From Treponema sp. (GTDB lineage Bacteria > Spirochaetota > Spirochaetia > Treponematales > Treponemataceae): a DNA stretch of 64,000 bases. Made by a program: the position numbers and the translations under genes. Below the pieces are notes generated by a model. It was not told the origin of the DNA. It ran no database searches and saw nothing but the letters and a program-made list of their open reading frames with translations. Numbering within the stretch: the stretch's first letter is position 1; each line of letters opens with the position of its first letter. The stretch covers positions 1 to 64,000 of the forward strand of contig JAFPUF010000009.1 of assembly GCA_017395545.1 (NCBI GenBank), written 5' to 3'. This document shows positions 9,446-17,631 of the stretch, one piece after another.

Positions 9446-10690
9446 ATGTATCCAAGAGTATTTTTAAATAAAAAAGAAGAAGCCGAGCTAAAACAGGGCT
9501 TTCCATGGGTTTTTGACAACGAGATTTCCCACGTAAAATATGACACTGAGGGCGGGCCAAAACAGACTTCCCTTTCTGAGTGCGAAGTCCTGGACGGAAG
9601 CGTAGTCGAGGTTTTTGCAAACGCAGGAGCCTTTCTGGGAAGTGGTGTCATCAACAAAAAGTCGAAAATCACAGTTCGTATGATTGGAAGAGAGCACGCC
9701 GACCAGATAATGGCAGATTCTCAAGCTTTTTATAATGAAAAGATTCAGGCGGCTTATGATTTGCGAAAACTTCATTACAATATTAAAGACTCATACCGCC
9801 TTGTTTACGGTGAGGCTGATTTTATCCCCGGTCTTATCGTTGAGCGATACTTTGACGTGAACAAAAATGTTTATCTTGTGATTCAGTTCTCCACATTGAG
9901 CTGCGAAGTTTTCAGAAAAGAGATTCTGCATGCACTCAGAAAAATCATCAAGCCGTACGGAATCTACGAGAAGAGCGATGCTCCCGGCCGTGAAAAGGAA
10001 GGTCTTTCTCTCCGCTGCTGCTGGGAAGGCGAAGTCCGAGAAGAAAAAATCGTAATCCGTGAGAACGATGTTTTGATTGAAGTAGATCTTGCGAACGGTC
10101 AGAAAACAGGGTACTTCCTTGACCAGAAAGATAACCGCCGGTATGTTGCTGGCCTTTGCGAAGGAAAGCGTGTCCTCGATACATTCACACACACAGGAGC
10201 GTTCGGCCTTAATGCGGTGAAGGGCGGTGCGAAAGAAGTCATTTCTGTTGACATTTCGCCTGAAGCCGTGGAGCTTGTTAACAAAAACATAGAACTGAAC
10301 AAAGCCGGAAGCAAAATGAAGGCTGTATGTGCCGATGTGTTCGATCTTCTCAAAGAATACGAAAAGAACGGTGAAAAGTTCGACTTAATCGTTCTTGATC
10401 CTCCGGCATTTACCAAAACTGCCAAAAATATAGAAAAAGCTTACGGCGGCTACAAAGAAATCAACCTGCGGGCAATGCGTCTTCTTAATCCGAACGGAAT
10501 TCTCGTAACATGCTCATGCTCATATTTCTTCGACTCTGAGCATTTCTACGGTATGGTGATGAAAGCCGCCGAAGACTCAAAAAAACGCGTTCAGGTTCTC
10601 GCAAAATTCGGTGCAGGCCCCGACCATCCTGTTTTGCTCGGCTATCCGAAATCAGAGTACCTAAAATGCGCGGTGTGCCGGGTTGTGTAG
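9446..10690 (+). CDS. RlmI-like 23S rRNA cytosine-C5 methyltransferase (class I SAM)
   Basis: 414 residues with the architecture of RlmI/YccW proteins: an N-terminal PUA domain (1-~90, beginning with PRVFLNKKEEAELKQGFPWVF), a middle EEHEA-type domain, and a C-terminal Rossmann methyltransferase. The SAM-binding motif is LDTFTHTGAFGLNAV, the target-base motif LIVLDPPAF and the catalytic-cysteine segment LVTCSCSYFF. Family members methylate C1962 of E. coli 23S rRNA; the exact target here is inferred. AAAGAGGTG upstream of the ATG serves as ribosome site. It is a single gene after the rbfA terminator. Confidence 0.88.
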   Translation: MYPRVFLNKKEEAELKQGFPWVFDNEISHVKYDTEGGPKQTSLSECEVLDGSVVEVFANAGAFLGSGVINKKSKITVRMIGREHADQIMADSQAFYNEKIQAAYDLRKLHYNIKDSYRLVYGEADFIPGLIVERYFDVNKNVYLVIQFSTLSCEVFRKEILHALRKIIKPYGIYEKSDAPGREKEGLSLRCCWEGEVREEKIVIRENDVLIEVDLANGQKTGYFLDQKDNRRYVAGLCEGKRVLDTFTHTGAFGLNAVKGGAKEVISVDISPEAVELVNKNIELNKAGSKMKAVCADVFDLLKEYEKNGEKFDLIVLDPPAFTKTAKNIEKAYGGYKEINLRAMRLLNPNGILVTCSCSYFFDSEHFYGMVMKAAEDSKKRVQVLAKFGAGPDHPVLLGYPKSEYLKCAVCRVV

Positions 10691-10769
10691 GCAGAATTTT
10701 TAGGACGGAAAATTTACAAAAAATCAGCTTTTTCTCTTGAATATCTTTTTTCTTTCAAGGCCGACGCAC

Positions 10770-10798
10770 TTAAAATTGAGCGGAAAAAGTGATATAAT
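10770..10798 (+). promoter_or_regulatory. Candidate promoter for the 10.9-kb lipoprotein gene
   Basis: TATAAT at 10793-10798 with a weak -35 TTAAAA at 10770-10775 (17-base spacer). A long AT-rich leader and AGGAGG at 10838-10843 follow, then the ATG at 10853. Confidence 0.45.
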
Positions 10799-10852
10799 AA
10801 GAAAAATCTTTTTATTGAAAAGAAAATTCTAATCAAAAGGAGGAAATGCAAA

Positions 10853-12064
10853 ATGAAGCATTTCAAAATGATGGCTCTTGCCGCTTGTGCGGTATTTGCC
10901 TTTGGTTTTGCTGCTTGTTCTAGCGATGATGACAGCAATGACGGCGAAAAGGAATCGTCAGAGGCGAATGAAACCTCTTTCGTCGTTGGTTCGACGCTAA
11001 AGATTTCGGGCCTTGACTATACAGTCATAAGCAACACGGTTTCAGACAGTACATCAAGAGCTGCTACTGACAATATTATCGATGCCAGTCTTGTCGCAAA
11101 CGAAAGAGCGAAAAAATATGCCCAGGACGTTTTTGGCAACAATGTATTGCTTATTCGCGTCGCGGGAAAAGTTTCTGTTCCACAAGGACAAAAGAAAAAA
11201 TATCAAAAAGCCTACGATTCCGTTGTCCCAGAAACAATTCCAGAGGGCTTCCGTGAAACTGATTTTTTTACTTTCAACTCGAAGTCTGATGACGAGCATC
11301 TTTATTACTCGGATACATTTTTGGTTTTAGCGAGTGAGGATGTTGAAAAATCTGTTGGAACCATAAAGGTGCAATGGAATTCAAGTTACATAAAATCCTT
11401 TTCGGACGCAAAGGGAAATAAAAAGACATTCAGCAAAGTCTTGGAGGATTTTTCACCGGAGGTCATCAGGAATACAGTTCCGACAGAATTTAAGACATCT
11501 AAGGCTGACGGATATTTGCTGAGCACCATTACTACAGACAGCGACGGCAATCTGTCGAAGGAGCAGCATCCTGTAGAGGGATGCGGTTATTATTCAGAAA
11601 ATAAAACAAAAAAGCCAAAACCGGCTGCGACTTTCCACACATATTGGAACAAAGATGGAAGCTGGAGCCAAATAGACATAGGTCTCTGTCCGATTTATGG
11701 CAGTGAGAATGCGTATTCTGGAGCGTTTTTGACAGTGAACAACAAAGGGAACTCATACAGTTACTATGTAAGAGGGCAGAGCGGAAAGACTAGCGAAAAG
11801 AGTTTTTCTTTCACAGACGGAAAATATGTTGGCAAGTCGTTGAACATCGCATACCTCACGGAATTGTCATATTCAACAGATGTAACGAAATACGACGACA
11901 CAGGGCTTCCCTATACCGAAAAGAACAGAACCATTCCGATTGAGTTTGTCCAGAACGCCGACGGCACTGTAGACTTTGGAGAGTCCGTCTATGCTTGGTG
12001 CAGGGAATGGAAAAACACAATAATTGAAAAAAATTCAGACAAAGCCGCTGATTATGCAGAATGA
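10853..12064 (+). CDS. Putative lipoprotein of unknown function
   Basis: 403 residues that I do not recognise. The signal peptide ends in the lipobox FGFAAC and the mature N-terminus is a run of Ser, Asp and Glu (SSDDDSNDGEKESSE), a typical spirochaete lipoprotein tether. The rest is rich in Tyr, Ser, Lys and Thr with beta-type alternation and no cysteines that would suggest metal sites. The ribosome site AGGAGG with 9-base spacing is strong. It has its own promoter and terminator, so it is monocistronic. It sits directly beside a scar region with gene remnants, so it may be an accessory gene. Confidence 0.75.
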   Translation: MKHFKMMALAACAVFAFGFAACSSDDDSNDGEKESSEANETSFVVGSTLKISGLDYTVISNTVSDSTSRAATDNIIDASLVANERAKKYAQDVFGNNVLLIRVAGKVSVPQGQKKKYQKAYDSVVPETIPEGFRETDFFTFNSKSDDEHLYYSDTFLVLASEDVEKSVGTIKVQWNSSYIKSFSDAKGNKKTFSKVLEDFSPEVIRNTVPTEFKTSKADGYLLSTITTDSDGNLSKEQHPVEGCGYYSENKTKKPKPAATFHTYWNKDGSWSQIDIGLCPIYGSENAYSGAFLTVNNKGNSYSYYVRGQSGKTSEKSFSFTDGKYVGKSLNIAYLTELSYSTDVTKYDDTGLPYTEKNRTIPIEFVQNADGTVDFGESVYAWCREWKNTIIEKNSDKAADYAE

Positions 12065-12068
12065 GCGA

Positions 12069-12113
12069 CAGGGGGCATTGCGAAAAAAAGCCGCAATGCT
12101 CCTGTTTTGTTTT
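12069..12113 (+). terminator. Intrinsic terminator after the lipoprotein gene
   Basis: A stem formed by CAGGGGGCATTGCG (12069-12082) and CGCAATGCTCCTG (12092-12104, with one wobble or bulge) closes over an A-rich loop. It is followed by TTTTGTTTT. Confidence 0.85.
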
Positions 12114-12125
12114 ACGAGCCTGTGA

Positions 12126-12287
12126 GAAAACTTAGAAAACATTTCATTCCTCAGTCTTTTAGAAAATATTTCCGCCCCTGTAAAATACAGGACTCTCAAT
12201 CACGAAGGCGGAGAATGGATTGAAAAGTACCAAAAATTCTTGATTTTTCTTCCTGAGGATATGCCCGTTTTCGATTTTGAGGAATAA
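12126..12287 (+). pseudogene. Orphan coding fragment (53 codons, no start)
   Basis: An open frame bounded by stops whose last ~30 residues read like a genuine protein end (LNHEGGEWIEKYQKF, then LIFLPEDMPVFDFEE). There is no plausible start codon with a ribosome site, so it is probably the 3' remnant of a lost gene. I cannot name the family. It is separated by a few bases from the acetyltransferase remnant that follows in another frame. Confidence 0.3.
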
Positions 12288-12295
12288 GGAAATAA

Positions 12296-12409
12296 ACTCT
12301 TCTGTTTTATATTATTCCGATTTCAATACAGGTTCATCATTCTTTTGTGGATGGGATACATATCGGCAAGTTTGTTGATAGTTTACAAAATTATTTTTCC
12401 AGCTTCTAA
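12296..12409 (+). pseudogene. Chloramphenicol acetyltransferase remnant (C-terminal end only)
   Basis: In the frame ending with TAA at 12407-12409 the translation contains PISIQVHHSFVDGIHIGKF. This matches the very conserved C-terminal active-site region of CAT enzymes (HHxxxDG with catalytic His, preceded by S-L/I-Q-V). Only about 37 codons remain; the frame is closed by a stop just upstream and the first ~80% of the enzyme is missing. The remnant cannot be functional. It indicates a past cat-like gene at this locus, acquired or ancestral, since decayed. Confidence 0.7.
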
Positions 12410-12610
12410 AATTTTAAGCTGTTAAGTTAAATATTAAAGTATTGACTGTTGACACGGCAAGCGACTTGTGCGGAGGCCTAAGTTCGGCACTAACAATAGC
12501 AAGAGCAACTCCACTCTCTATGTTTGTTGTATCCGGGCTTTCAACTAAGGCAAGTGTAAGCGATTTTACAGACAGCTTTCCGAAATGGGGAGCTGCTTTT
12601 TTTTGCATTG
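12410..12610. other. Non-coding or decayed stretch between the CAT remnant and the toxin-antitoxin promoter
   Basis: About 200 bases without a convincing gene. A minus-strand frame (12414-~12590) gives residues like SGVALAIVSAELRPPHKSL without a usable start, and a plus-strand frame is also open. Neither resembles a family I know. It is best read as further gene debris. Confidence 0.4.
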
Positions 12611-12639
12611 TTGAAAAATGCGGGTGGCTGTGGTATATT
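12611..12639 (+). promoter_or_regulatory. Promoter of the toxin-antitoxin pair
   Basis: TTGAAA at 12611-12616, 17-base spacer, TATATT at 12634-12639. AAGGAGG (12647-12653) and the ATG at 12663 follow at good spacing. Confidence 0.7.
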
Positions 12640-12662
12640 TTAGGTGAAGGAGGCTGCAAGTT

Positions 12663-12902
12663 ATGCCATTCGCAATTTTGGAAAAACAGATAAGTGCATT
12701 GCCTTATGAAGCCCAGCAGGAAGTAGTCCATTATGTAGGCTATTTATACTCGATTTATAACGCAAAAAAAAGAAATCCTTCAATCTCTGAGAAGATAAAT
12801 GCTTTTATGAAAGCAAATCCTGATGCATTTGATGAATTTGAGCCAGTTCGCAACGCTGGTATAGAAGCAATAAGGGAGTTGACAAAGAATGATTCGTGGT
12901 GA
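12663..12902 (+). CDS. Putative antitoxin partner of a MazF-type toxin
   Basis: 79 residues. The N-terminal part (ILEKQISALPYEAQQEVVHYVGYLY) resembles DUF2281-type small antitoxins, with the L-P-x-E-x-Q-x-E-V-x-x-Y-V pattern. The acidic, helix-rich C-terminus (PDAFDEFEPVRNAGIEAIRELTKND) would be the toxin-neutralising tail. It overlaps the downstream MazF-like gene by 14 bases, the usual antitoxin-first, coupled arrangement. It has its own promoter and a strong ribosome site. It differs from the classical AbrB-fold MazE. Assignment rests on size, context and partial similarity. Confidence 0.75.
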   Translation: MPFAILEKQISALPYEAQQEVVHYVGYLYSIYNAKKRNPSISEKINAFMKANPDAFDEFEPVRNAGIEAIRELTKNDSW

Positions 12903-13227
12903 AATCTGGTGGGTAGATTTCGGAATCCCGTTTGGTAGCGAGCCTGCTTTCCGCCGTCCTTCAATCATAGTTCAAAGTGATTCTTTTAATCAGACAGAGA
13001 TGCATACGACGATTGTAATTCCTTTGACTTCAAATCTCAGACTTGCGGATTTTCCGGGAAATATGCAGCTTCCTGCTTCTGAAACCGGTCTTTCAAAGGA
13101 CTCCGTGGCTGTTACTCCTCAGATTACTGTGATTGATAAATCTCGTCTGCTTGAAAAAGTCTCTGAACTTAATTCTGATACTATGTCAGAGTGTGCTGAA
13201 AATATACGACTTCTTTTGGATATTTAG
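12889..13227 (+). CDS. MazF/PemK-family endoribonuclease toxin
   Basis: 112 residues with the family pattern: the N-terminal MIRGEIWWVDFG strand (R-G-[ED]-[IV]-[WY]), then RRPSIIVQSDSFN, TTIVIPLTSNLRLADFP and the DSVAVTPQITVIDKSRL segment, which carries the conserved Ser-Val-x-x-x-Q-I-x-x-x-D-K. MazF toxins are SH3-like dimers that cleave mRNA at short sequences and stop translation. The start overlaps the upstream antitoxin. Residues known to be needed for activity in the family (the N-terminal Arg and the Thr/Ser of IPLTS) are present, so it is probably functional. Confidence 0.9.
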   Translation: MIRGEIWWVDFGIPFGSEPAFRRPSIIVQSDSFNQTEMHTTIVIPLTSNLRLADFPGNMQLPASETGLSKDSVAVTPQITVIDKSRLLEKVSELNSDTMSECAENIRLLLDI

Positions 13228-13260
13228 TTTCTAAGAATCTGTTTTTAAGAGGACTTCATA

Positions 13261-14232
13261 ATGTCATATAACTGTATTTTCGTAATCGGCCCAACCGCCG
13301 TGGGAAAAACCGCCATCGGTGTCCGTCTCGCCGACTGTTTCAACGGCGAGATTATCAGCGCAGATTCTCGTCAGGTTTACAAGGGGCTCGATATAGGCTC
13401 TGGAAAAGACTTAGCCGACTACACACTAAACGGAAAGCAAATTCCGTATCATCTTATTGATGTGTGCGACCTCAACCGGGAGTATAATCTTTTTGACTTT
13501 CAGGAAGATTTTTATTCAGCCTTCAAGGACATAACTTCCCGTGGGAAACTCCCGATTTGCGTCGGCGGAACAGGCATGTATGTTGATTCAATTCTTCACG
13601 AGTATGACATGATTCCTTTCACAGAAAAGCCTGGTGAGAGGGCAGAGCTTGAAACTAAGACCGAAGAAGAACTCAAGCAGATTCTCATAAACGAAAAAGA
13701 AAAACTCCACAACACTTCAGAATTCGGTGACAAAGAGCGGATGATAAAATCAATCCTCATAAACCGCTTCAATATTTCAGAAGAGTGCCGCCTTGCCCGG
13801 GAAAAACTCCGTGCTTCCCGCCCGCACCTGGAACCGCTCGTAATCGGAACGACCCTTGACCGCACTCTCGTTCGAAGCCGGATTGCAAAACGACTTTCCG
13901 ACCGCATGGAAGAAGGCTTAATCGAAGAAGTTGAGAGGCTTCACGCAAACAAAAGCGAAAACGGAGCTGAATGGAGCCGACTTGAAGCCCTCGGTCTTGA
14001 ATACCGTTTCGTAAGCGATTATCTTCAGGGAAAATACAAGTCAAAAGAAGAGATGAAAGACCTTCTTCAGCTTGCAATAGGTCAGTTTGCAAAACGGCAG
14101 GAAACCTGGTTCCGCTGCATGGAGAAAAAAGGCATAAAAATCCACTGGCTTCCCCAGGTCATGGATGTGGAAGAAAGGTTTCAAGAGGCTTGTAAAATTA
14201 TTGAAGAAGCAGGCTTTTCGGGCGGCATTTGA
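13261..14232 (+). CDS. miaA: tRNA dimethylallyltransferase MiaA
   Basis: 323 residues. The P-loop GPTAVGKT is at residues ~9-16, followed by the family signature ISADSRQVYKGLDIGSGK and GGTGMYVDSILH. The C-terminal part has the tRNA-contacting QFAKRQETWFRC segment. MiaA adds a dimethylallyl group to N6 of A37 in tRNAs that read UNN codons, usually followed by MiaB. The ribosome site is GAGGA 5 bases before the ATG. It lies 33 bases after the toxin gene and could be cotranscribed, although no functional link is implied. Confidence 0.95.
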   Translation: MSYNCIFVIGPTAVGKTAIGVRLADCFNGEIISADSRQVYKGLDIGSGKDLADYTLNGKQIPYHLIDVCDLNREYNLFDFQEDFYSAFKDITSRGKLPICVGGTGMYVDSILHEYDMIPFTEKPGERAELETKTEEELKQILINEKEKLHNTSEFGDKERMIKSILINRFNISEECRLAREKLRASRPHLEPLVIGTTLDRTLVRSRIAKRLSDRMEEGLIEEVERLHANKSENGAEWSRLEALGLEYRFVSDYLQGKYKSKEEMKDLLQLAIGQFAKRQETWFRCMEKKGIKIHWLPQVMDVEERFQEACKIIEEAGFSGGI

Positions 14233-14321
14233 GGTGAGAAGAGTGGCTGACAGAAAAGCGGAGTGCAAAAAAAAAGTTTGGGGCACTTTTAATTTTTCTG
14301 AAAAACTATAAAATAATCTTT

Positions 14322-15371
14322 ATGAATTCATCCTTGACTTCTAAAATTGAGCCGAAGTTTGATTCCCTCACAGGAGTTTATGAACGGTCTGCTATAGAAG
14401 AGCTTGCAAAATCGCTTCTGGCTGAGAAGCATCCCTTTTCAGTTTTCCTGATTGACGGTGACAATTTTAAGAACGTTAACGACGGTTACGGTCACAAGGC
14501 CGGTGACTGCGTAATCAAATCAATCGCAGAGCAGATTAAGTCACTTTTTGACGGAATTGGATTTGTCGGGCGTTTCGGCGGAGATGAGTTTATGGTCGTA
14601 ATGCCGGACATCGTTGAATACGATGCAGTCTGGGCTGTCTGTCACGATCTTCATGCAAAATTCGAGGAATTTTCCCCTTCTGAGTATCCTTCAATATTCA
14701 TAACGATTACGGTCGGCCTTTCACGCTCACCGAAAGACGGCAGCACATACGACGAAATCTTTGCGAAAGCCGATAAGGCACTTTACCGGGGCAAGCAGAA
14801 GGGCAGAAACTGCTTTATCATCTATCTTGATGAAAAACACAGGGATATAAAGGTTCTTTCAAGTGATGCTCCTTCTGCAAATTCAATGCAGCATCACAAC
14901 ACGATTTTTGAAATTCTTTCCAGGTCTGACCAGCTCAGCCAGTCGATACCATGCCTTCTGAATTTTTTCACCACCAATCTTATGATTGACCATGTTGCAG
15001 TTCAGGGAAAAAGCGAAATCCTTTTTTCTGAGATTTATTCCCTTTCAAAGGCAAGAAAATTTTCTTTTGTTGATAATTCCCTCATTTCACTCAATATCAA
15101 TCCTCAGACCGGTATGTTTTATGTGAATGAGACTGCACAGCTCTCAAAAGCGAATCAGGATACGCTGTTCAAAATTCTTGAAGAGCAGCAGATTTTAGCT
15201 TCGTGCTATGCAGAAATCTCTTACGCAGGAAGATTTTACGGTTATCTCAGGGCCGACACAACCCTCACTTTCAGAATATGGCAGCGGAGCGACATGGACC
15301 TTCTTCTCACTGCGGCAAAGGCAATAGCAATGGCGCTTTATTTCCAGCATAAAACACTCGAAGAATTGTAA
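14322..15371 (+). CDS. GGDEF-domain protein (putative diguanylate cyclase)
   Basis: 349 residues. The GGDEF domain lies at ~15-165, starting with DSLTGVYERSA. It has the metal/GTP segment LIDGDNFKNVNDGYGHKAGD and an intact active-site GRFGGDEFMVVMP, so synthesis of cyclic di-GMP is likely. The RxxD inhibitory site normally 5-6 residues before GGDEF is absent (D-G-I-G instead), so classical product inhibition is not expected. The C-terminal ~180 residues have no motif that I recognise and may be a sensory or regulatory domain. No transmembrane segment is seen, so it is cytosolic. TAAAAT ends 7 bases before the ATG and no Shine-Dalgarno is present. Confidence 0.88.
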   Translation: MNSSLTSKIEPKFDSLTGVYERSAIEELAKSLLAEKHPFSVFLIDGDNFKNVNDGYGHKAGDCVIKSIAEQIKSLFDGIGFVGRFGGDEFMVVMPDIVEYDAVWAVCHDLHAKFEEFSPSEYPSIFITITVGLSRSPKDGSTYDEIFAKADKALYRGKQKGRNCFIIYLDEKHRDIKVLSSDAPSANSMQHHNTIFEILSRSDQLSQSIPCLLNFFTTNLMIDHVAVQGKSEILFSEIYSLSKARKFSFVDNSLISLNINPQTGMFYVNETAQLSKANQDTLFKILEEQQILASCYAEISYAGRFYGYLRADTTLTFRIWQRSDMDLLLTAAKAIAMALYFQHKTLEEL

Positions 15372-15387
15372 CGCTTTTTTTTCTTTC

Positions 15388-15416
15388 TTGACATCATTCC
15401 TTTATTAGTGTAGATT
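15388..15416 (+). promoter_or_regulatory. Promoter upstream of trpB2
   Basis: TTGACA at 15388-15393, 17-base spacer, TAGATT at 15411-15416. The leader is ~55 bases with GGAG before the ATG at 15479. I found no T-box, trp leader peptide or attenuator. Confidence 0.7.
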
Positions 15417-15478
15417 TATAATGAAAAATGTTTCTATAAATAGAATCTTCAAATTAAAAAATTAACTGGAGAAATTAA

Positions 15479-16846
15479 ATGTCTGACAAAATTCCTTACA
15501 AAATCTATCTTTCTGAGAACGAGCTTCCAACCTCATGGTACAATGTCCGTGCCGATATGAAAAACAAGCCGGCTCCTCTTCTTAATCCTGGAACAGGAAA
15601 ACCATGTACTGCGGAAGAACTTTCACATGTATTCTGCGATGAGCTTGTAAAACAGGAGCTCAACGATACCGACGCTTATATTCCGATTCCAAAAGAAATC
15701 CGTGAATTCTACAAGATGTACCGTCCGGCTCCTCTTGTTCGCGCTTACTGCCTCGAGAAAAAACTCGGTACTCCTGCAAAAATCTACTACAAATTCGAAG
15801 GAAACAACACGAGCGGAAGCCACAAGCTCAATTCCGCAATCGCACAGGCTTACTATGCAAAGGCACAGGGCTTAAAGGGCGTAACAACCGAGACCGGAGC
15901 AGGACAGTGGGGAACAGCCCTTTCAATGGCATGTTCTTACTTTGACCTTGACTGCCAGGTTTACATGGTAAAAGTTTCTTACGAGCAGAAGCCGTTCCGA
16001 CGTGAAGTAATCCGCACTTACGGAGCAAAAATCACTCCTTCTCCGAGCGACACAACTGAAGTAGGACGCAAAATCCTCGCAGAATTCCCGGGAACCGGCG
16101 GAAGCCTTGGATGCGCAATTTCTGAAGCTGTCGAGGCTGCAACAAAACAGGAAGGCTACCGCTATGTTCTCGGAAGCGTCCTGAATCAGGTTCTCCTTCA
16201 CCAGACTGTAATCGGTCTTGAAACAATGACCGCAATGGATAAATACGGAATCAAACCGGATGTAATCATCGGCTGTGCAGGCGGCGGTTCAAACCTTGGC
16301 GGACTCATTTCTCCATTCATGGGACGAAAGCTCCGCGGAGAAGCTGACTATGAGTTCATCGCAGTTGAGCCTGCAAGCTGTCCTTCACTCACTCGCGGAA
16401 GTTATGTCTACGACTTCTGCGACACGGGCCATGTATGTCCGCTTGCAAAAATGTACACGCTCGGAAGCGAGTTCATGCCGTCACCGAACCATGCGGGAGG
16501 ACTCCGCTACCACGGAATGAGCTCAATCCTTTCTCAGCTTTACGATGACAAATTGATTGAAGCACGCTCTGTTGAACAGACTTCAGTATTTGCCGCTGCC
16601 CAGGAATTTGCCCGCGTTGAAGGAATCCTTCCGGCTCCGGAAAGCAGCCACGCAATCCGCGTTGCGATCGACGAGGCTCTCAAATGCAAGGAAACCGGCG
16701 AGGAAAAGACAATTCTCTTCGGTCTTACTGGAACCGGATACTTCGATATGTACGCTTACAAGGCTTTCAACGACGGAACGATGAGCGACTATATTCCGAC
16801 AGACGCTGAGATTGCAGCAAGCCTTGCAAAGACTCCGAAAATCTAA
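15479..16846 (+). CDS. trpB: TrpB2-type tryptophan synthase beta chain (PLP enzyme)
   Basis: 455 residues, the long TrpB2 form. The PLP lysine sits in NNTSGSHKLNSA (near residue 118). The catalytic region ETGAGQWG and the phosphate-binding GCAGGGSNLGG (near 265) are also present. TrpB condenses indole with L-serine to make tryptophan. No trpA or other trp genes are adjacent, so salvage of free indole is more likely than full biosynthesis here (inference). It has its own sigma-70 promoter. Its stop codon overlaps the ATG of the TatD-family gene (TAATG), so the two are translationally coupled. Confidence 0.92.
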   Translation: MSDKIPYKIYLSENELPTSWYNVRADMKNKPAPLLNPGTGKPCTAEELSHVFCDELVKQELNDTDAYIPIPKEIREFYKMYRPAPLVRAYCLEKKLGTPAKIYYKFEGNNTSGSHKLNSAIAQAYYAKAQGLKGVTTETGAGQWGTALSMACSYFDLDCQVYMVKVSYEQKPFRREVIRTYGAKITPSPSDTTEVGRKILAEFPGTGGSLGCAISEAVEAATKQEGYRYVLGSVLNQVLLHQTVIGLETMTAMDKYGIKPDVIIGCAGGGSNLGGLISPFMGRKLRGEADYEFIAVEPASCPSLTRGSYVYDFCDTGHVCPLAKMYTLGSEFMPSPNHAGGLRYHGMSSILSQLYDDKLIEARSVEQTSVFAAAQEFARVEGILPAPESSHAIRVAIDEALKCKETGEEKTILFGLTGTGYFDMYAYKAFNDGTMSDYIPTDAEIAASLAKTPKI

Positions 16847-17631
16847 TGCTTGTTGATTTTCACACGCACATTGATCAATATTCAGAATCAGAGCTTGTCA
16901 GGGCGATAGACATTATTGCCGGCCATAGAATTCTTACGGTGGCGGCAAGCTGTGATTTTGACTCTTTTGAGAAAAATATAGAGATTGCCAGAAAGCCGGA
17001 AGTCAGAAATCTGATAATTCCGGCTTTCGGCGTCCATCCTTCATATTGCGATTTTCTGCCTGACAGTGAGGGCGAAATCGCTTCCGTTCTTGAACCTTAC
17101 CTTCAAAAATCAGATATAATCGCTGAAATCGGACTGGATTTTTTCTGGGAAAAGAAAATCCCGCACAAAAAACAGGAAAAAATCTTTCTTTCATGTCTTG
17201 ATCATGCGAACAGATATAAAAAAGTGGCGGTGATTCATACAAAAGGCGCTGAAAAACAAATTGCTGACATCTTAAAAGAGTTTCCGGATGTAAAGCCCGT
17301 GATTCACTGGTATGACGGAAGTGAAGAAATTTTTAAGACATATCTTGACCGCGGGTATTATGAAACTTTCGGCTGTGAGGTGCGCTATTCTTCGCATATT
17401 CAGAAATTGCTTTCAATAACTCCGGATGAACTGCTGCTTTCTGAGACTGACAATCCGACTGGGGAACCCTGGCTCTGCGGAATGCATAAAATACCACAAA
17501 CTGATAATTCTCCGCTTCTTATAAAACGGGTGATTTGTGACATAGCAGAAGTGAAAAAAATATCTCATGAAGAGTGTGAGAAACTGATTGAAACAAATAC
17601 GAGAAAAATTCTGAGATTTAAATCTTTCTGA
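16846..17631 (+). CDS. TatD-family metal-dependent hydrolase
   Basis: 261 residues. The metal ligands of the TatD/amidohydrolase TIM barrel are visible in order: DFHTHID near the N-terminus, the bridging Glu in AEIGLDFFWEKK, His in VIHTKG, His in VIHWYDGS and the Asp in SETDNP. Family members are metal-dependent DNases or exonucleases linked to DNA repair and tRNA quality control. The start overlaps the stop of trpB2 by one base. It converges on the lolE gene with a 14-base overlap of coding ends. Confidence 0.88.
   Translation: MLVDFHTHIDQYSESELVRAIDIIAGHRILTVAASCDFDSFEKNIEIARKPEVRNLIIPAFGVHPSYCDFLPDSEGEIASVLEPYLQKSDIIAEIGLDFFWEKKIPHKKQEKIFLSCLDHANRYKKVAVIHTKGAEKQIADILKEFPDVKPVIHWYDGSEEIFKTYLDRGYYETFGCEVRYSSHIQKLLSITPDELLLSETDNPTGEPWLCGMHKIPQTDNSPLLIKRVICDIAEVKKISHEECEKLIETNTRKILRFKSF

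Noticed and set aside
12442-12693. 83-codon plus-strand open frame before the antitoxin gene
   Set aside because: It runs through the toxin-antitoxin promoter and into the antitoxin gene in another frame, has no ribosome site, and encodes nothing recognisable.
14222-14322. Terminator after miaA
   Set aside because: The A-rich and T-rich stretches here do not form a stable GC stem.
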